Shown here piece after piece: positions 20,497-32,330 of a stretch of DNA of 64,000 bases. Source of the stretch: Bradyrhizobium murdochi (GTDB lineage Bacteria; Pseudomonadota; Alphaproteobacteria; Rhizobiales; Xanthobacteraceae); NCBI RefSeq assembly GCF_000472965.1, contig NZ_AXAU01000001.1, positions 539,923 through 603,922 of the forward strand, given 5' to 3'. Under the pieces are notes generated by a model. That model did not search any database and was not told where the DNA came from. It saw nothing but the letters and a program-made list of their open reading frames with translations. The position numbers and the translations under genes are program-made. The number at the start of each line of letters is the position of its first letter. The first letter of the stretch is position 1.

Positions 20497-20938
20497 ATGA
20501 GCCTCGCACCGCTGCTGGAGGCGCCCGGGACGATCCCGTTGCATGCCTTCGCAGCCATGGCGGCGTTTGCGCTTGGCATCGTGCAATTCGCAGCACCGAA
20601 GGGAACCCTGCCGCACCGGACCATCGGCTGGATCTGGGTCGTGCTGATGGCTGCGGTCGCGATCAGTTCGCTCTGGATCCATGAGACCCGGATGTTCGGG
20701 CCGTTGAGCCCGATCCATCTGCTGTCGATCTTTGTGCCGATCATGCTGACGCTCGCGGTCCTGCATGCCCGCCAGGCACAGTGTCGGCGCTCACCGCAAA
20801 GCGATGGTGTCGATCTTCTTTGGAGCGCTCGTGGTCGCCGGCTTGTTCACCTTCTTACCCGGACGGATCATGCATGCGGTTTTTGGCCATTACGCCCACC
20901 ATGGGAACATCGTTTTTGACACCGTCTTCCGGCCTTGA
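20497..20938 (+). pseudogene. DUF2306-like membrane protein interrupted by a frameshift
   Basis: Codons from the ATG at 20497 (good GGAGCG site) encode four likely membrane segments up to 'LTLAVLHAR' near 20770. The frame then runs into low-complexity Arg-rich residues and stops at 20919. A neighbouring frame continues the expected family sequence: 'RHSVGAHRKAMVSIFFGALVVAG', then 'FTFLPGRIMHAVFGHYAHHG', ending at 20938. Removing one C from the run in cccgccagg near 20770 restores a single frame of about 146 residues. So this is a one-base insertion in the genome, a recent pseudogene, or a sequencing error. Function of the family is unknown. Confidence 0.8.
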
Positions 20939-21096
20939 AATGGCGGTCCCGGTAGGGCTCGCGAGAGCTGTCTCCGATCCCGGTAAGTCCATGAAAAAAC
21001 GAGCGGAAAAACAGCTTCCGCCTGACAGCTTCGGGGTGGTTATCGGACCCTCGATGCGCTATATGATTCTTAGCTGAGAACTGACTGGATTCCCCT

Positions 21097-23823
<2,727 letters not shown>

Positions 23824-23833
23824 CGCCGTCCAC

Positions 23834-23879
23834 CGTCATTCCGGGCCTGCGTGCTGCACGCGCATCCCGGAATGACGAG
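23834..23879. repeat. Palindromic intergenic repeat, family D (short form)
   Basis: cgtcattccgggcctgcg and cgcgcatcccggaatgacg are inverted arms just after the gyrA stop. A longer relative lies at 48307-48381. It may double as a terminator. Confidence 0.8.
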
Positions 23880-24018
23880 GTGCGTAGTCCGGATAGCTGG
23901 ACGCTTGCCCCGGCGCGCCGCGTCGGGCTCCCGCTCACGGTAAACCAAGCATTAACTATAGATTGATACCGTTTGCCGTGTCCGGGTGGTGACCGTCCGG
24001 CCAACGGGAGCGGATCTC

Positions 24019-24528
24019 ATGCCCGTCGAGATGCTGACGTATGCCGATCTGGGCGAACGGCTCAAGATTTCCCCAGAAGCTGCCCGCGCTCTGGTGAAGC
24101 GACACCGATGGCCGCGCTCCCGCTCCAACGACGGCAAGACGCTTGTCCAGGTTGACCTCAGCGAATTCAGCCATTCCCCGATACCCCGTCAGCCGCAAAC
24201 GCAGGCCGGTCACCAGGTGGTCACCGCCCTAAAGCAACGAATCGAGACGCTGCAGACTGAGCTGGCGGAGATGAAGGTGATTGCCAGCGGTCATCGCGCC
24301 GACTTCGAAAGAGAATGCGAACGCACCAACAAGCTCTTGGCCGAACTGCTCAAAGTCAGCACGGAAAGCGTGGGAGCCCGGGAAAGGGCTGCTCTGCTCG
24401 AAGGCAAGCTGTCGATGCTAACGCAACCCTGGCGACGCCGGCTGGTCGATGCTTTCACCCTTGCGCTACCGCAAGTCGCCTCCAACCCTCGCGAGAGCGC
24501 CGGCCCCGTAGCTCAGTCACAGAATTGA
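24019..24528 (+). CDS. HTH-like N-terminal domain plus coiled-coil protein
   Basis: The 169-residue protein begins with a helix-turn-helix-like segment 'LTYADLGERLKISPEAARALVKRHRW', common at the start of a family of rhizobial hypothetical proteins. A central heptad-rich coiled coil follows ('VVTALKQRIETLQTELAEMK' to about residue 140), then a short tail 'PWRRRLVDAF'. It may bind DNA through the first part and oligomerise through the second (inference). The ATG at 24019 follows a GGGAG site; an upstream GTG at 23986 is also possible. Confidence 0.7.
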   Translation: MPVEMLTYADLGERLKISPEAARALVKRHRWPRSRSNDGKTLVQVDLSEFSHSPIPRQPQTQAGHQVVTALKQRIETLQTELAEMKVIASGHRADFERECERTNKLLAELLKVSTESVGARERAALLEGKLSMLTQPWRRRLVDAFTLALPQVASNPRESAGPVAQSQN

Positions 24529-24648
24529 ACCGGCCTGCCAACGTGTCGGTGCTTCGCCGCGATTGGCACAAACTTCAGATCACACCGGACATCTCCGGAG
24601 CGTTGCCGATCTAGGTTCAACCGCGGCGCCGATTGACATACAGGAGCG

Positions 24649-27600
24649 TCACTGTAGCGCATCAAGCAACGCCTTGGCCTCCCGCAGGTCAGGGGTGTCG
24701 AAACCTTCCGTGAACCAGCCATAGGTCGGCGCGAGAACATCACTGGCCTGCCGCTGCTTGCCCTGATCACGCCAGAGCCGGGCCAAGCTCGTGGTGGCGC
24801 GCAACTCCAGCGTCTTCGCGCTCTGGCGACCGGCCACGTCAAGCGCTCGCCGAAAGTACGCTTCCGCTTCGGTCCTGTCGCCGCCTGGCCTCGCCGCCGT
24901 CAGCTCCCCAATCAAGCGATAAATTTCCGCCTCCCATCGCCGCTCGCCGGTCTCCTCGACAGCGGCCGCAGCTTCGGCCAGCGCAGTCAATCCTGGCTCA
25001 ATTTCTCCGGACCACGCCAAAGCTTCAGCCAGCAGCGCAAGATAATAGGGTCGACGGATGCGCACGCCCGTCGGCTGGAGGGCCGCGAGACCATCGCGAA
25101 CCTCCGCGATCCCTTCCACCGGCTGCCCGCGTACCGTGATCGCCCAACCCCGCAAGATGCTTCCAGCCGCCGCCAAGTGCGGTGCGATGCCATGCTCGGC
25201 GCACACCGCGATCGCAGCTTCCGCTTGCTCCCGGGTCGGCTCCGCTTCCCGCCGATGCTGGTAGACCATCGCCGCGAACACCAGCGCGAGAACAAGGCTA
25301 AAGGGATGCGATAGCTCCCGAGCCATGCTCACAGCTTCGCGCGCAGCGGCAAGTGCCTGCTCGGGGAAGCCAAGCGGCCAGAGCGTGGCTGCCGCGGTGT
25401 ATCGGTTGCAGATAGCCGCGTCGTGGCTGCCATAAATGAATTTATGGGAGCGGTACGCGTCCGGCAGATAGAGCGCCAATCCCGCCTCGAGATGCGCCCT
25501 GCACGCGGGCAGATCCGGGAGATTGAGAAGGGTTGTCCATGCGGCATGATGCGCCTGCAGGAGGAGCGCCGGATCTGCGCTCTCTTGGGCGAGTGCGAAC
25601 AGCTCATCCAGCAGATCGCGAGCCGTCTTGAACTCGCAGCGCTGCTGGTACACGAGCCACAATCCCCAACTGACGGTAAAGAGCTGCGCCACATCGCCGG
25701 CTTGCCGGCATAGGTCACGGGCACGCAGGTAGACTTGCTCCACCTCCGGTGCCGACCAGCTCTTGGTGCTGATCAGCACGGGCGCAAGCACGAGCTGCAG
25801 GTCGAGTTCGCGGCAGGCGCGTTCCGCTGGATCGGCGACCCGATCGACGAGGTTCAGCCCCTTGCGGAGATGGGCGATCGCCTCCGCGTGTGCCGAACGC
25901 TCTGCTGCGCGCTGGCCGGCCTTGCGCCAGTAGGCAACAGCGTTTTCCGTTAGGTTGGCCTCGGTGAAGTGGTGCGCAAGCACCTCCGGCTGGGTAGTAG
26001 CAATGTCCGGGAACTTCTCCTCCAGCGCTCGTGCGATGCGCGCGTGCAGCGGTTGCCGCTTGCTGCGCAGCAGCGTGCCGTAGGCGGTGTCCTGGACAAG
26101 GGCGTGCTTGAAGCTATAGGCCGATGAACCACGACGGAAAATCAATTGTGACGCAGCAAGCTGTTCGAGGGCCGCCTGCAAGGGAGCTTCCGACAGGGGC
26201 GAGACGGCCCGTATCAGATCGTCAGAGAACTCCCGGCCAATGGCGGCGCCAGTCTGGGCAATTTCTTTGGCTTCCAGGCCGAGGCGGTCGAGACGGGCCA
26301 GGAGTGAGGCGTGCAGGGTAGCCGGGACGGCGAGTGCACCCGGTGAGATTCGCGACAGCACGGCCTTGGCATCTCCTTCACCGGCTCCCGTTTCGAGCAC
26401 CGCCTTGGTCAGTTCCTCCACGAACAGCGGCACGCCGTCCGTGCGGTCGACGATCTCGTGGACGATCGCACGGGGCAGCACCTTCTCGCCGACTACCCGC
26501 TCCACGAGGGTTGCGGTGTCGCGGCGGTTCAAGCGACCGAGCGTCAGCATCGTGACGTGCGGCTGGCCGATCCACGGCGGCGGGAACTCCGGTCGGAAGG
26601 TGAGGAGCAACAGCACCGGCAGATGCTGCACGCGGTCGACCGTCACCTGGAGCAACTCAAGCGAGGTCGGGTCGATCCAGTGCACGTCTTCGAAGACCAT
26701 CAACACGGGATTGCGCCGAGACAGGTCCTCCACGTGGCGGACCACGGCCTGAAGCGTGCGCTCCTTCTTCGCCTGCGGACTGAGCGCAACTGGACCATAG
26801 CGGTCGGAGGGCAACGACAGCAGTTCCGCCAAGAGTGGCACGTCCTCGGTAGCGGTCGCTGCGCCCGCCAACAGCGCCTCGAGTTTGTCGAGCTTGACCT
26901 CCAGCGGATCGTCCCGGGTAAACCGGGCCGCCCGCTCCAGTTGCCTGATGACGGGGTACAGCGCGCTGCCCTGGTAGTGCGGCGAGCAGAAGCAGCGCCG
27001 GCGCGCGTACGGCTCGGCTTGAAGCTTCTCCTGGAGGGCCGCCACGAGCCGCGATTTCCCGACCCCGGGCTCGGCTGAAAGCAGCACCACCTGCCCCTCG
27101 CCAGAGATCGTTCGCTGCCATCGGCGCAGCAGCAGTTCGATCTCCTCCTCGCGACCGACCAGCGGGGTCAGACCGGCCGAATGAAAGGCTTCAAACCGGC
27201 TCTCGACGGCGCTCGACCGGAGCACCTGATAGGCTTGGACCGGCTGCAGGAAGCCCTTCATCGCAACCGTGCCGAGATCACGGTACTCGAAAAGATCACC
27301 CAGCAGATGGCGCGTCGTGGGGCCGACGACAATGGTGTTCGGCTCGCCAAGAGCCTGCAGGCGCGCCGCGAGGTTGGGCGTCTCGCCTACCACGACGCGT
27401 TCCTGTGCTTCGCCTGAGCCAATGAGGTCGCCAACCACGACAAGCCCTGTGCCGATGCCGATCCGGACCCGAAGACGCTCGGATGTTTCCAGTTGGTCGA
27501 CGGCGTCGATGAGGGCCAAACCGGCGCGCACCGCTCGCTCGGCATCGTCCTCGTGCGCCTGTGGGTAGCCGAAATAAAGCAGTACGCCGTCGCCCATGTA

Positions 27601-27996
27601 CTTGGCGACGAAGCCGTCGAAGCGGGCGACCGTCTCAGCGACGCAGCGGTGATAGGCGCCGATCACTTCGCGTAGGTCCTCCGCGTCAAGACCAGCCGAC
27701 AGCGCGGTAGAACCAACAAGGTCGCAGAACATCACCGTGAGCTGCCGCCGTTCGGCCGAAGAGACGGCACTCAGGCTTGGTGCCGGCGCGGCGCTCGGGC
27801 CTGCCAACTCCGAGGGCTGTGGCAGGCATGCGGCCGCTTTCAATAGCTTCTTGCGCTGGCCAAGCGAGAGACCGAGCTTCTCTAGGTCCGCCTCGCTCAG
27901 CTCAGGCAGGATATTGAGATCGACATCGTTCGCCCGCAACGCGGATGCGAACTGCACCAGGCCAAGCGGCGCCAGCCAGCGCTCCAGCTCGTCCAC
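24649..27996 (-). CDS. SAM domain - class III adenylate/guanylate cyclase - AAA ATPase - TPR protein
   Basis: The 1115-residue multidomain signalling protein has four parts. Residues about 1-55 are a SAM domain ('LERWLAPLGLVQFASAL'). Residues about 84-260 are a class III nucleotide cyclase with metal aspartates in 'FCDLVGSTALS' and 'YMGDGVLLYFG' and the 'VVVGETPNLAARL' transition-state segment. Residues about 283-560 are an AAA/STAND-like ATPase ('LVGREEEIELLL', Walker A 'AEPGVGKSRL', 'MVFEDVHWID'). The remainder is a TPR-like helical array. GTG start at 27996 follows GAGGAGG. It probably makes cAMP in response to an unknown input sensed through the TPR/AAA part. Confidence 0.9.
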   Translation of the reverse strand: MDELERWLAPLGLVQFASALRANDVDLNILPELSEADLEKLGLSLGQRKKLLKAAACLPQPSELAGPSAAPAPSLSAVSSAERRQLTVMFCDLVGSTALSAGLDAEDLREVIGAYHRCVAETVARFDGFVAKYMGDGVLLYFGYPQAHEDDAERAVRAGLALIDAVDQLETSERLRVRIGIGTGLVVVGDLIGSGEAQERVVVGETPNLAARLQALGEPNTIVVGPTTRHLLGDLFEYRDLGTVAMKGFLQPVQAYQVLRSSAVESRFEAFHSAGLTPLVGREEEIELLLRRWQRTISGEGQVVLLSAEPGVGKSRLVAALQEKLQAEPYARRRCFCSPHYQGSALYPVIRQLERAARFTRDDPLEVKLDKLEALLAGAATATEDVPLLAELLSLPSDRYGPVALSPQAKKERTLQAVVRHVEDLSRRNPVLMVFEDVHWIDPTSLELLQVTVDRVQHLPVLLLLTFRPEFPPPWIGQPHVTMLTLGRLNRRDTATLVERVVGEKVLPRAIVHEIVDRTDGVPLFVEELTKAVLETGAGEGDAKAVLSRISPGALAVPATLHASLLARLDRLGLEAKEIAQTGAAIGREFSDDLIRAVSPLSEAPLQAALEQLAASQLIFRRGSSAYSFKHALVQDTAYGTLLRSKRQPLHARIARALEEKFPDIATTQPEVLAHHFTEANLTENAVAYWRKAGQRAAERSAHAEAIAHLRKGLNLVDRVADPAERACRELDLQLVLAPVLISTKSWSAPEVEQVYLRARDLCRQAGDVAQLFTVSWGLWLVYQQRCEFKTARDLLDELFALAQESADPALLLQAHHAAWTTLLNLPDLPACRAHLEAGLALYLPDAYRSHKFIYGSHDAAICNRYTAAATLWPLGFPEQALAAAREAVSMARELSHPFSLVLALVFAAMVYQHRREAEPTREQAEAAIAVCAEHGIAPHLAAAGSILRGWAITVRGQPVEGIAEVRDGLAALQPTGVRIRRPYYLALLAEALAWSGEIEPGLTALAEAAAAVEETGERRWEAEIYRLIGELTAARPGGDRTEAEAYFRRALDVAGRQSAKTLELRATTSLARLWRDQGKQRQASDVLAPTYGWFTEGFDTPDLREAKALLDALQ

Positions 27997-28170
27997 GGCT
28001 TCCTCCTCGCTCGTGCGGATTCTACCAGATCGAGCGCGCGCTCCAAAGGGATCTTTGCCGCCTGCAGGAGTTCCGAAAGCGGTGGGCTCGGCTCCGATCC
28101 GATAGTCGGGTCGTGGCCATTCGCGTCAGTACCTGCCGTGCGGTAACGCGTCGATGTTTATCGATCGTGC

Positions 28171-29520
28171 TTATCGCTTGCTGTGACGTGCGAGCACGCG
28201 GTCCACCATCGCTCCCGCTGTGCCGAGATAATTGGATGGTTCGCACAAGGCGGCCAGCCGATCGTGCGGCAAAGCGGATGCGATGGCCGGGCGTCGCAGC
28301 AGCGCATCGAGCAGCGCGTCGCTACGCGCGAACGCATCGCGGCAGGCGGCGTAAACCTCATCATGGGCCAACTGACGACCGAGCGCGGGCGCGAGCCCCA
28401 TCATGACCGCCTCCGCCACGATCAGCCCGCGCGTGGCATGAAGGTTTCGCTTCATCGCTTCGGGATCGACGATCAGGTCGGACAGCATGAATTGCGCCTG
28501 CGCCAGTGAGCCAGCGGTCAGAAGACAGACCTGGGGCAAAGCGAACCATTCGCAGTGCCAGGGCCCGGTGGCGCGTTCGAGATCCTGCACCATGGCATCT
28601 AACATCAGCGAAGCGGCGTCGCGGGATGCCTTTGCGTTCGCCAGTAGAATTTCCGAGGAGATCGGGTTGCGCTTCTGCGGCATGGTCGAGGAAGCGCCGC
28701 GATGCGAGGAGAACGGCTCGAACACCTCGCCGATCTCGGTCGCCATCAGGATCATGACGTCGTAGCCAATCTTGCCGAGTGCGCCGCAGATCACGGCGAG
28801 CGTCTGCGCCAGTTCGACAAGTCCGTCGCGGGCGACGTGCCAGGTGATGTCGGGTTCGGCCAGACCGAGCACGCGGGCATAGGCGGTACGTACATCCAGT
28901 CCGCGATCGCCGAGTGAAGCCAGCGTTCCCGCCGCGCCGCCGAGCTGCGCCTGAAGGGCGCGAGGCTTGACCTGTTCGAGCCGATCGGCCGAGCGCTGCA
29001 GCGCCGACAGCCAGACCGCCGCCTTGTGCCCGAACGTGATCGGCAGCGCCTGCTGCAGATGGGTTCGGCCGGCCATCGGCGTGTCGCGGTGGAGGCGGGC
29101 GAGATTGACGAGAGTCGTCATGACCTCGCCGAGCTGGGTTTCGATCAGCGCGACCGCTTCGCGCAGTTGCAGGACGATCGCGGTATCCATGATGTCCTGG
29201 GTGGTCGCCCCCCAATGCAGATAGCGGCCGGCTTCGCCGAGTCGCTCCGATAGCTGGCGGACCAGGCCGACAATGGGATAGCCGACGTTCTCGGTGTCGC
29301 GCTTCAACTGCTCGATATCGAGCGCGATCGCCGGCGCGTGCCGCTCGATCGCCTCGGCCGCCTCGCGCGGAATCACGCCGGTCTCGCCTTGCGCAATGGC
29401 AAGCGCGACTTCAGCCTGCACATAGGCCTTGAGCTGCGCCTCATCGGAAAACACCGCTCGCATGGCCGGCGTCGAGAAAACGTCGCGATAGAGGGCGCTG
29501 TCGAACATCGTGCTGGCCAC
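28171..29520 (-). CDS. pcaB: 3-carboxy-cis,cis-muconate cycloisomerase (PcaB-like), fumarase/ASL superfamily
   Basis: The 449-residue protein of the fumarase/adenylosuccinate-lyase superfamily has the signature 'SSTMPQKRNPISSE' (about residue 275), 'HWGATTQDIMDTA' (about 102) and 'TPMAGRTHLQQALPITFGH' (about 145). Together with the 'FDSALYRDVFSTPAMRAVFSDE' start this fits PcaB, which acts in the protocatechuate branch of the beta-ketoadipate pathway. No other pca genes are adjacent, so a related lyase activity cannot be excluded. A GTG start at 29520 follows AAAGGAAAC; the ATG at 29508 is an alternative. Confidence 0.85.
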   Translation of the reverse strand: MASTMFDSALYRDVFSTPAMRAVFSDEAQLKAYVQAEVALAIAQGETGVIPREAAEAIERHAPAIALDIEQLKRDTENVGYPIVGLVRQLSERLGEAGRYLHWGATTQDIMDTAIVLQLREAVALIETQLGEVMTTLVNLARLHRDTPMAGRTHLQQALPITFGHKAAVWLSALQRSADRLEQVKPRALQAQLGGAAGTLASLGDRGLDVRTAYARVLGLAEPDITWHVARDGLVELAQTLAVICGALGKIGYDVMILMATEIGEVFEPFSSHRGASSTMPQKRNPISSEILLANAKASRDAASLMLDAMVQDLERATGPWHCEWFALPQVCLLTAGSLAQAQFMLSDLIVDPEAMKRNLHATRGLIVAEAVMMGLAPALGRQLAHDEVYAACRDAFARSDALLDALLRRPAIASALPHDRLAALCEPSNYLGTAGAMVDRVLARHSKR

Positions 29521-29741
29521 GCGCTTGTTTCCTTTCTGCTAATATGTCCGGCCATCTGATTGATAGGTACAAATCAGTCAAGCGCGGCCGCGAAGACCCA
29601 GAACGCGTGCTCGCGCGCCTGAGGCAGGCAGGAGAATTTCGCGCAATCCAAGCCTCCAGAACGCCAATGGCGAGCAGGGGGGCATCCCTACTCGCCACGA
29701 GAGCGTTCCTTGGAGGTGGGGTCGGAACGAATATTTTGCCG

Positions 29742-29999
29742 TTACGGGGTGCGGTCGGCGGTCACCAGGCGGGCTTCCCTCACCACGGCCTTGGAGCCGG
29801 CGGCGCGGAGGCAGGAGGCTTCGAAATTCGGCCAAGCCTGCTGCGAGCAATCCTTGCCGACAGTGCGGATATCCAGGCGGTCACCCTTGGCAAGCGCCTG
29901 CGGCACGCTGGCTTCGACCTGCGGGGCAAAGCCGGGCAATACGGTCATCGCGGCGGCAATGAACGCGGCAGCAGCGATGGCGGAAAAAGCCTTGATCAT
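29742..29999 (-). CDS. Small secreted hypothetical protein
   Basis: The 85-residue protein has a signal peptide ('MIKAFSAIAAAAFIAAAMTVLPG'), then 'KGDRLDIRTVGKDCSQQAWPNFEASCLR', a two-cysteine pattern I associate with a family of small periplasmic proteins common in bradyrhizobia. A GGGGAC site precedes the ATG. Function unknown; the two cysteines probably pair. It diverges from coaD. Confidence 0.78.
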   Translation of the reverse strand: MIKAFSAIAAAAFIAAAMTVLPGFAPQVEASVPQALAKGDRLDIRTVGKDCSQQAWPNFEASCLRAAGSKAVVREARLVTADRTP

Positions 30000-30272
30000 G
30001 ACGGTCCCCTGTCATGGGCCTTGGCGGCCCGTCGTTTCGTTGGGTGGACTTGTAGGGGGCGCAAGTTTCCGGCCGTCTTCGCGGGCGCGGAAAATGGTTT
30101 CGTCCGGACCGAGTTTTGTTTCGTCGGCCCGGGAGGGACGAAACATTGCCTGCCCGCCTGAGACACACGAGGTCCCGAGACTGGTTCATTGGCCGACCCG
30201 ACGTAAGAACCCGGACCCGAAGGGAACCTAACCCGGCTTGCCGGGCCGCCCGGGGCGGGGTAGGAGGGGAAT

Positions 30273-30770
30273 ATGTCCCGTATCGCGCTCTATCCCGGTT
30301 CATTCGATCCCATCACCAACGGCCATCTGGACGTGCTGCGGCACGCCGTGACGCTGTGCGACCGCCTGATTGTCGCCATCGGCGTCCATTCCGGCAAAAA
30401 GCCGCTGTTTTCGACCGAGGAGCGGCTCGAGATGGTTCGGATGGTGTGTGAGCCGATTGCGCAAAAGGCGGGCTGCGCTTTCGACTGCACCACCTACGAC
30501 AATCTTACCGTAGCTGCGGCGCGGCAGGTCGGCGCGACCATCATGATTCGCGGCCTGCGCGACGGAACCGATATGGACTACGAAATGCAGCTTGCCGGCA
30601 TGAACGAGGTCATGGCGCCAGAGGTGCACACCGTGTTCGTTCCGGCGTCGCCTGTGGTCCGCCCGATCACCGCCACGCTGGTGCGCCAGATCGCCGGCAT
30701 GGGCGGCGACTTCTCCGCCTTCGTGCCGCCCCAGATTGCCGCGAGGCTGAAGGCCAAGTTCGCGGGCTAA
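30273..30770 (+). CDS. coaD: Phosphopantetheine adenylyltransferase
   Basis: This enzyme transfers AMP from ATP to 4'-phosphopantetheine, the penultimate step of CoA synthesis. The 165-residue protein has the nucleotidyltransferase motif '[16 protein letters not shown]' at the N terminus, '[15 protein letters not shown]' in the middle, and '[11 protein letters not shown]' where the family has ISSTxVRxx. A GGTAGGAGGGG site precedes the ATG. The two cyclophilin genes follow and may share its transcript. Confidence 0.97.
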   Translation: MSRIALYPGSFDPITNGHLDVLRHAVTLCDRLIVAIGVHSGKKPLFSTEERLEMVRMVCEPIAQKAGCAFDCTTYDNLTVAAARQVGATIMIRGLRDGTDMDYEMQLAGMNEVMAPEVHTVFVPASPVVRPITATLVRQIAGMGGDFSAFVPPQIAARLKAKFAG

Positions 30771-30814
30771 CGCGCTGCTACGCGCTTTCCTGTTTCCACA
30801 TGACCGGAGCTTTC

Positions 30815-31357
30815 ATGATCCGAATTCTCGCCGTTCTCGCCGCGCTGTTCGTTGTGGCCCCCGCGATCGCGCAGCCGCTGCCCGCCAATCTCGACAAGGC
30901 GAATGCGATCGTGATCGACACCACCAAGGGCCGCATCGTGATCAAGCTGCGCAACGACATCGCGCCCCAGCATGCCGAACGCATCAAGCTGCTCGCGCGC
31001 GAGGGCTACTACAACAACGTGCCGTTCCATCGCGTGATCGAAGGCTTCATGGCGCAGACCGGCGACGGCAAGAACTTTAACGGCACCGGCGGCTCGAAAC
31101 ATCCGAACCTTCCGGCCGAGTTCTCCAACGTGCCGTACAAGCGCGGCATCGTCGGCATGGCGCGAACCAGCGATCCCAACTCGGCCAATTCGCAGTTCTT
31201 CATCATGTTTGCCGAAGGCGCGTCGCTGAACGGCAAATACACCGTGATCGGTGAAGTAGTGTCGGGCATGGACGTGGTCGACAAGATCAAGCGCGGCGAA
31301 CCGGTCGTCGACCCCGACAAGATGGTGAAGGTGCAAGTCGCATCCGACGTCAAGTGA
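30815..31357 (+). CDS. Peptidylprolyl isomerase, cyclophilin type, periplasmic
   Basis: The 180-residue protein has a signal peptide ('MIRILAVLAALFVVAPAIAQ') followed by a cyclophilin domain: 'FHRVIEGFMAQTGDG', 'GMARTSDPNSANSQFFI' and 'YTVIGEVVSGMDVVDKI'. It speeds cis-trans isomerisation of prolyl bonds during protein folding, here in the periplasm. The ATG at 30815 is used; an in-frame ATG 15 bases upstream is less well placed relative to CCGGAGC. It pairs with a cytoplasmic version (31778-32239). Confidence 0.93.
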   Translation: MIRILAVLAALFVVAPAIAQPLPANLDKANAIVIDTTKGRIVIKLRNDIAPQHAERIKLLAREGYYNNVPFHRVIEGFMAQTGDGKNFNGTGGSKHPNLPAEFSNVPYKRGIVGMARTSDPNSANSQFFIMFAEGASLNGKYTVIGEVVSGMDVVDKIKRGEPVVDPDKMVKVQVASDVK

Positions 31358-31361
31358 GGCC

Positions 31362-31802
31362 ATGACGGCGGACCGCAGCAAGCCATTCGTCTGGTTTGCC
31401 GCTGTTCTCGTGTGGCTTGCATCTGTTGCGCATGCGGCGGCTCAGCCGCAGCAACTCGACACACTCAAGGACGTCTTCGCCAAATTGTATTCGTGCTGGC
31501 AGCCGCCGCCTTACTCGCGCGCCAACCCGATGGACATCACGGTCGTCGTCAGCTTCAACCGCGAGGGCGCCATTCTGGGCCAACCCAGGATCACCTACGA
31601 ATCGGAACACGCCAGCGATAACGACAGGGTCGCGTACCGAATTGCCGTAATGGAGACATTGCAACGCTGCACGCCGTTGCCATTTACCGAGGGACTGGGC
31701 GGTGCGGTCGCCGGCCGGCCTTTCGCGGTCCAATTTAGAACCCGCAAACGTCCACCCAAACCGGAAGAGAAAAGAGCATGGCTGATACCGAAAATACTTT
31801 GA
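31362..31802 (+). CDS. Conserved secreted protein between the cyclophilins (TonB-C-like)
   Basis: The 146-residue protein has a signal peptide ('FVWFAAVLVWLASVAHAAAQ') and a C-terminal domain 'MDITVVVSFNREGAILGQPRITYE', 'AVMETLQRCTPLPFTEGLGG..AGRPFAVQFRTRK', which resembles the TonB/TolA-type energy-transducer C-terminal fold. The ATG lies 4 bases after the upstream cyclophilin stop, and its 3' end overlaps the next cyclophilin start by 25 bases in another frame, so the three genes are translationally linked. Role unknown. Confidence 0.8.
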   Translation: MTADRSKPFVWFAAVLVWLASVAHAAAQPQQLDTLKDVFAKLYSCWQPPPYSRANPMDITVVVSFNREGAILGQPRITYESEHASDNDRVAYRIAVMETLQRCTPLPFTEGLGGAVAGRPFAVQFRTRKRPPKPEEKRAWLIPKIL

Positions 31803-32239
31803 TCCTTGAAACCACCCAGGGCCCCGTCAGCATCGAAATGCGTCCCGACCTCGCACCTGGCCACGTCGCTCAGATCAAGAAGCTGGTGCGTGAGGGATTT
31901 TACGACGGCATCGTGTTCCATCGCGTCATCGAGGGCTTCATGGCGCAGACCGGCTGCCCGCACGGCACCGGCACCGGCGGTTCCGGCAACAAGCTGAAGG
32001 CCGAGTTCAACAAGGAACCGCATGTGCGCGGCACCGTCTCGATGGCCCGCGCCGCGAACCCGGATTCCGGCGACAGCCAGTTCTTTATCTGCTTCGACGA
32101 CGCCTCCTTCCTCAACGGCCAGTACACGGTCTGGGGCAAGGTCACGTCGGGCATGGAGAACGTCGACAAGATCAAGCGCGGCGAGCCGGTGCAGAACCCG
32201 GACAAAATCGTCAAAGCGCGCATGGCGCTGGACGCGTAA
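31778..32239 (+). CDS. Peptidylprolyl isomerase, cyclophilin type, cytoplasmic
   Basis: The 153-residue cyclophilin has no signal peptide: 'LILETTQGPVSIEMRPDLAPGH', 'FHRVIEGFMAQTGCP', 'SMARAANPDSGDSQFFICF' and 'VWGKVTSGMENVDKI'. The core Arg (FHRV), Phe (FMAQ) and Gln residues of the active site are present. It starts inside the end of the preceding gene with GGAAGAGAAAAG upstream of the ATG. It is probably a tandem duplicate of the secreted copy that stayed cytoplasmic. Confidence 0.95.
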   Translation: MADTENTLILETTQGPVSIEMRPDLAPGHVAQIKKLVREGFYDGIVFHRVIEGFMAQTGCPHGTGTGGSGNKLKAEFNKEPHVRGTVSMARAANPDSGDSQFFICFDDASFLNGQYTVWGKVTSGMENVDKIKRGEPVQNPDKIVKARMALDA

Positions 32240-32265
32240 CTCTCGCCCCGCTGCAGCACCCGGGC

Positions 32266-32306
32266 CTCATCCTTCGAGACGCGCTATCGCGCTCCTCAGG
32301 ATGAGG
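32266..32306. repeat. Short palindromic repeat, family E
   Basis: ctcatccttcgagacgcg / cgcgctcctcaggatgagg is an imperfect inverted repeat between the cyclophilin and queA; it resembles a dispersed 'catccttcgagacgc' element of rhizobial genomes. Confidence 0.7.
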
Positions 32307-32330
32307 AACTGGCGTTGAGGCGCAAAGCCA

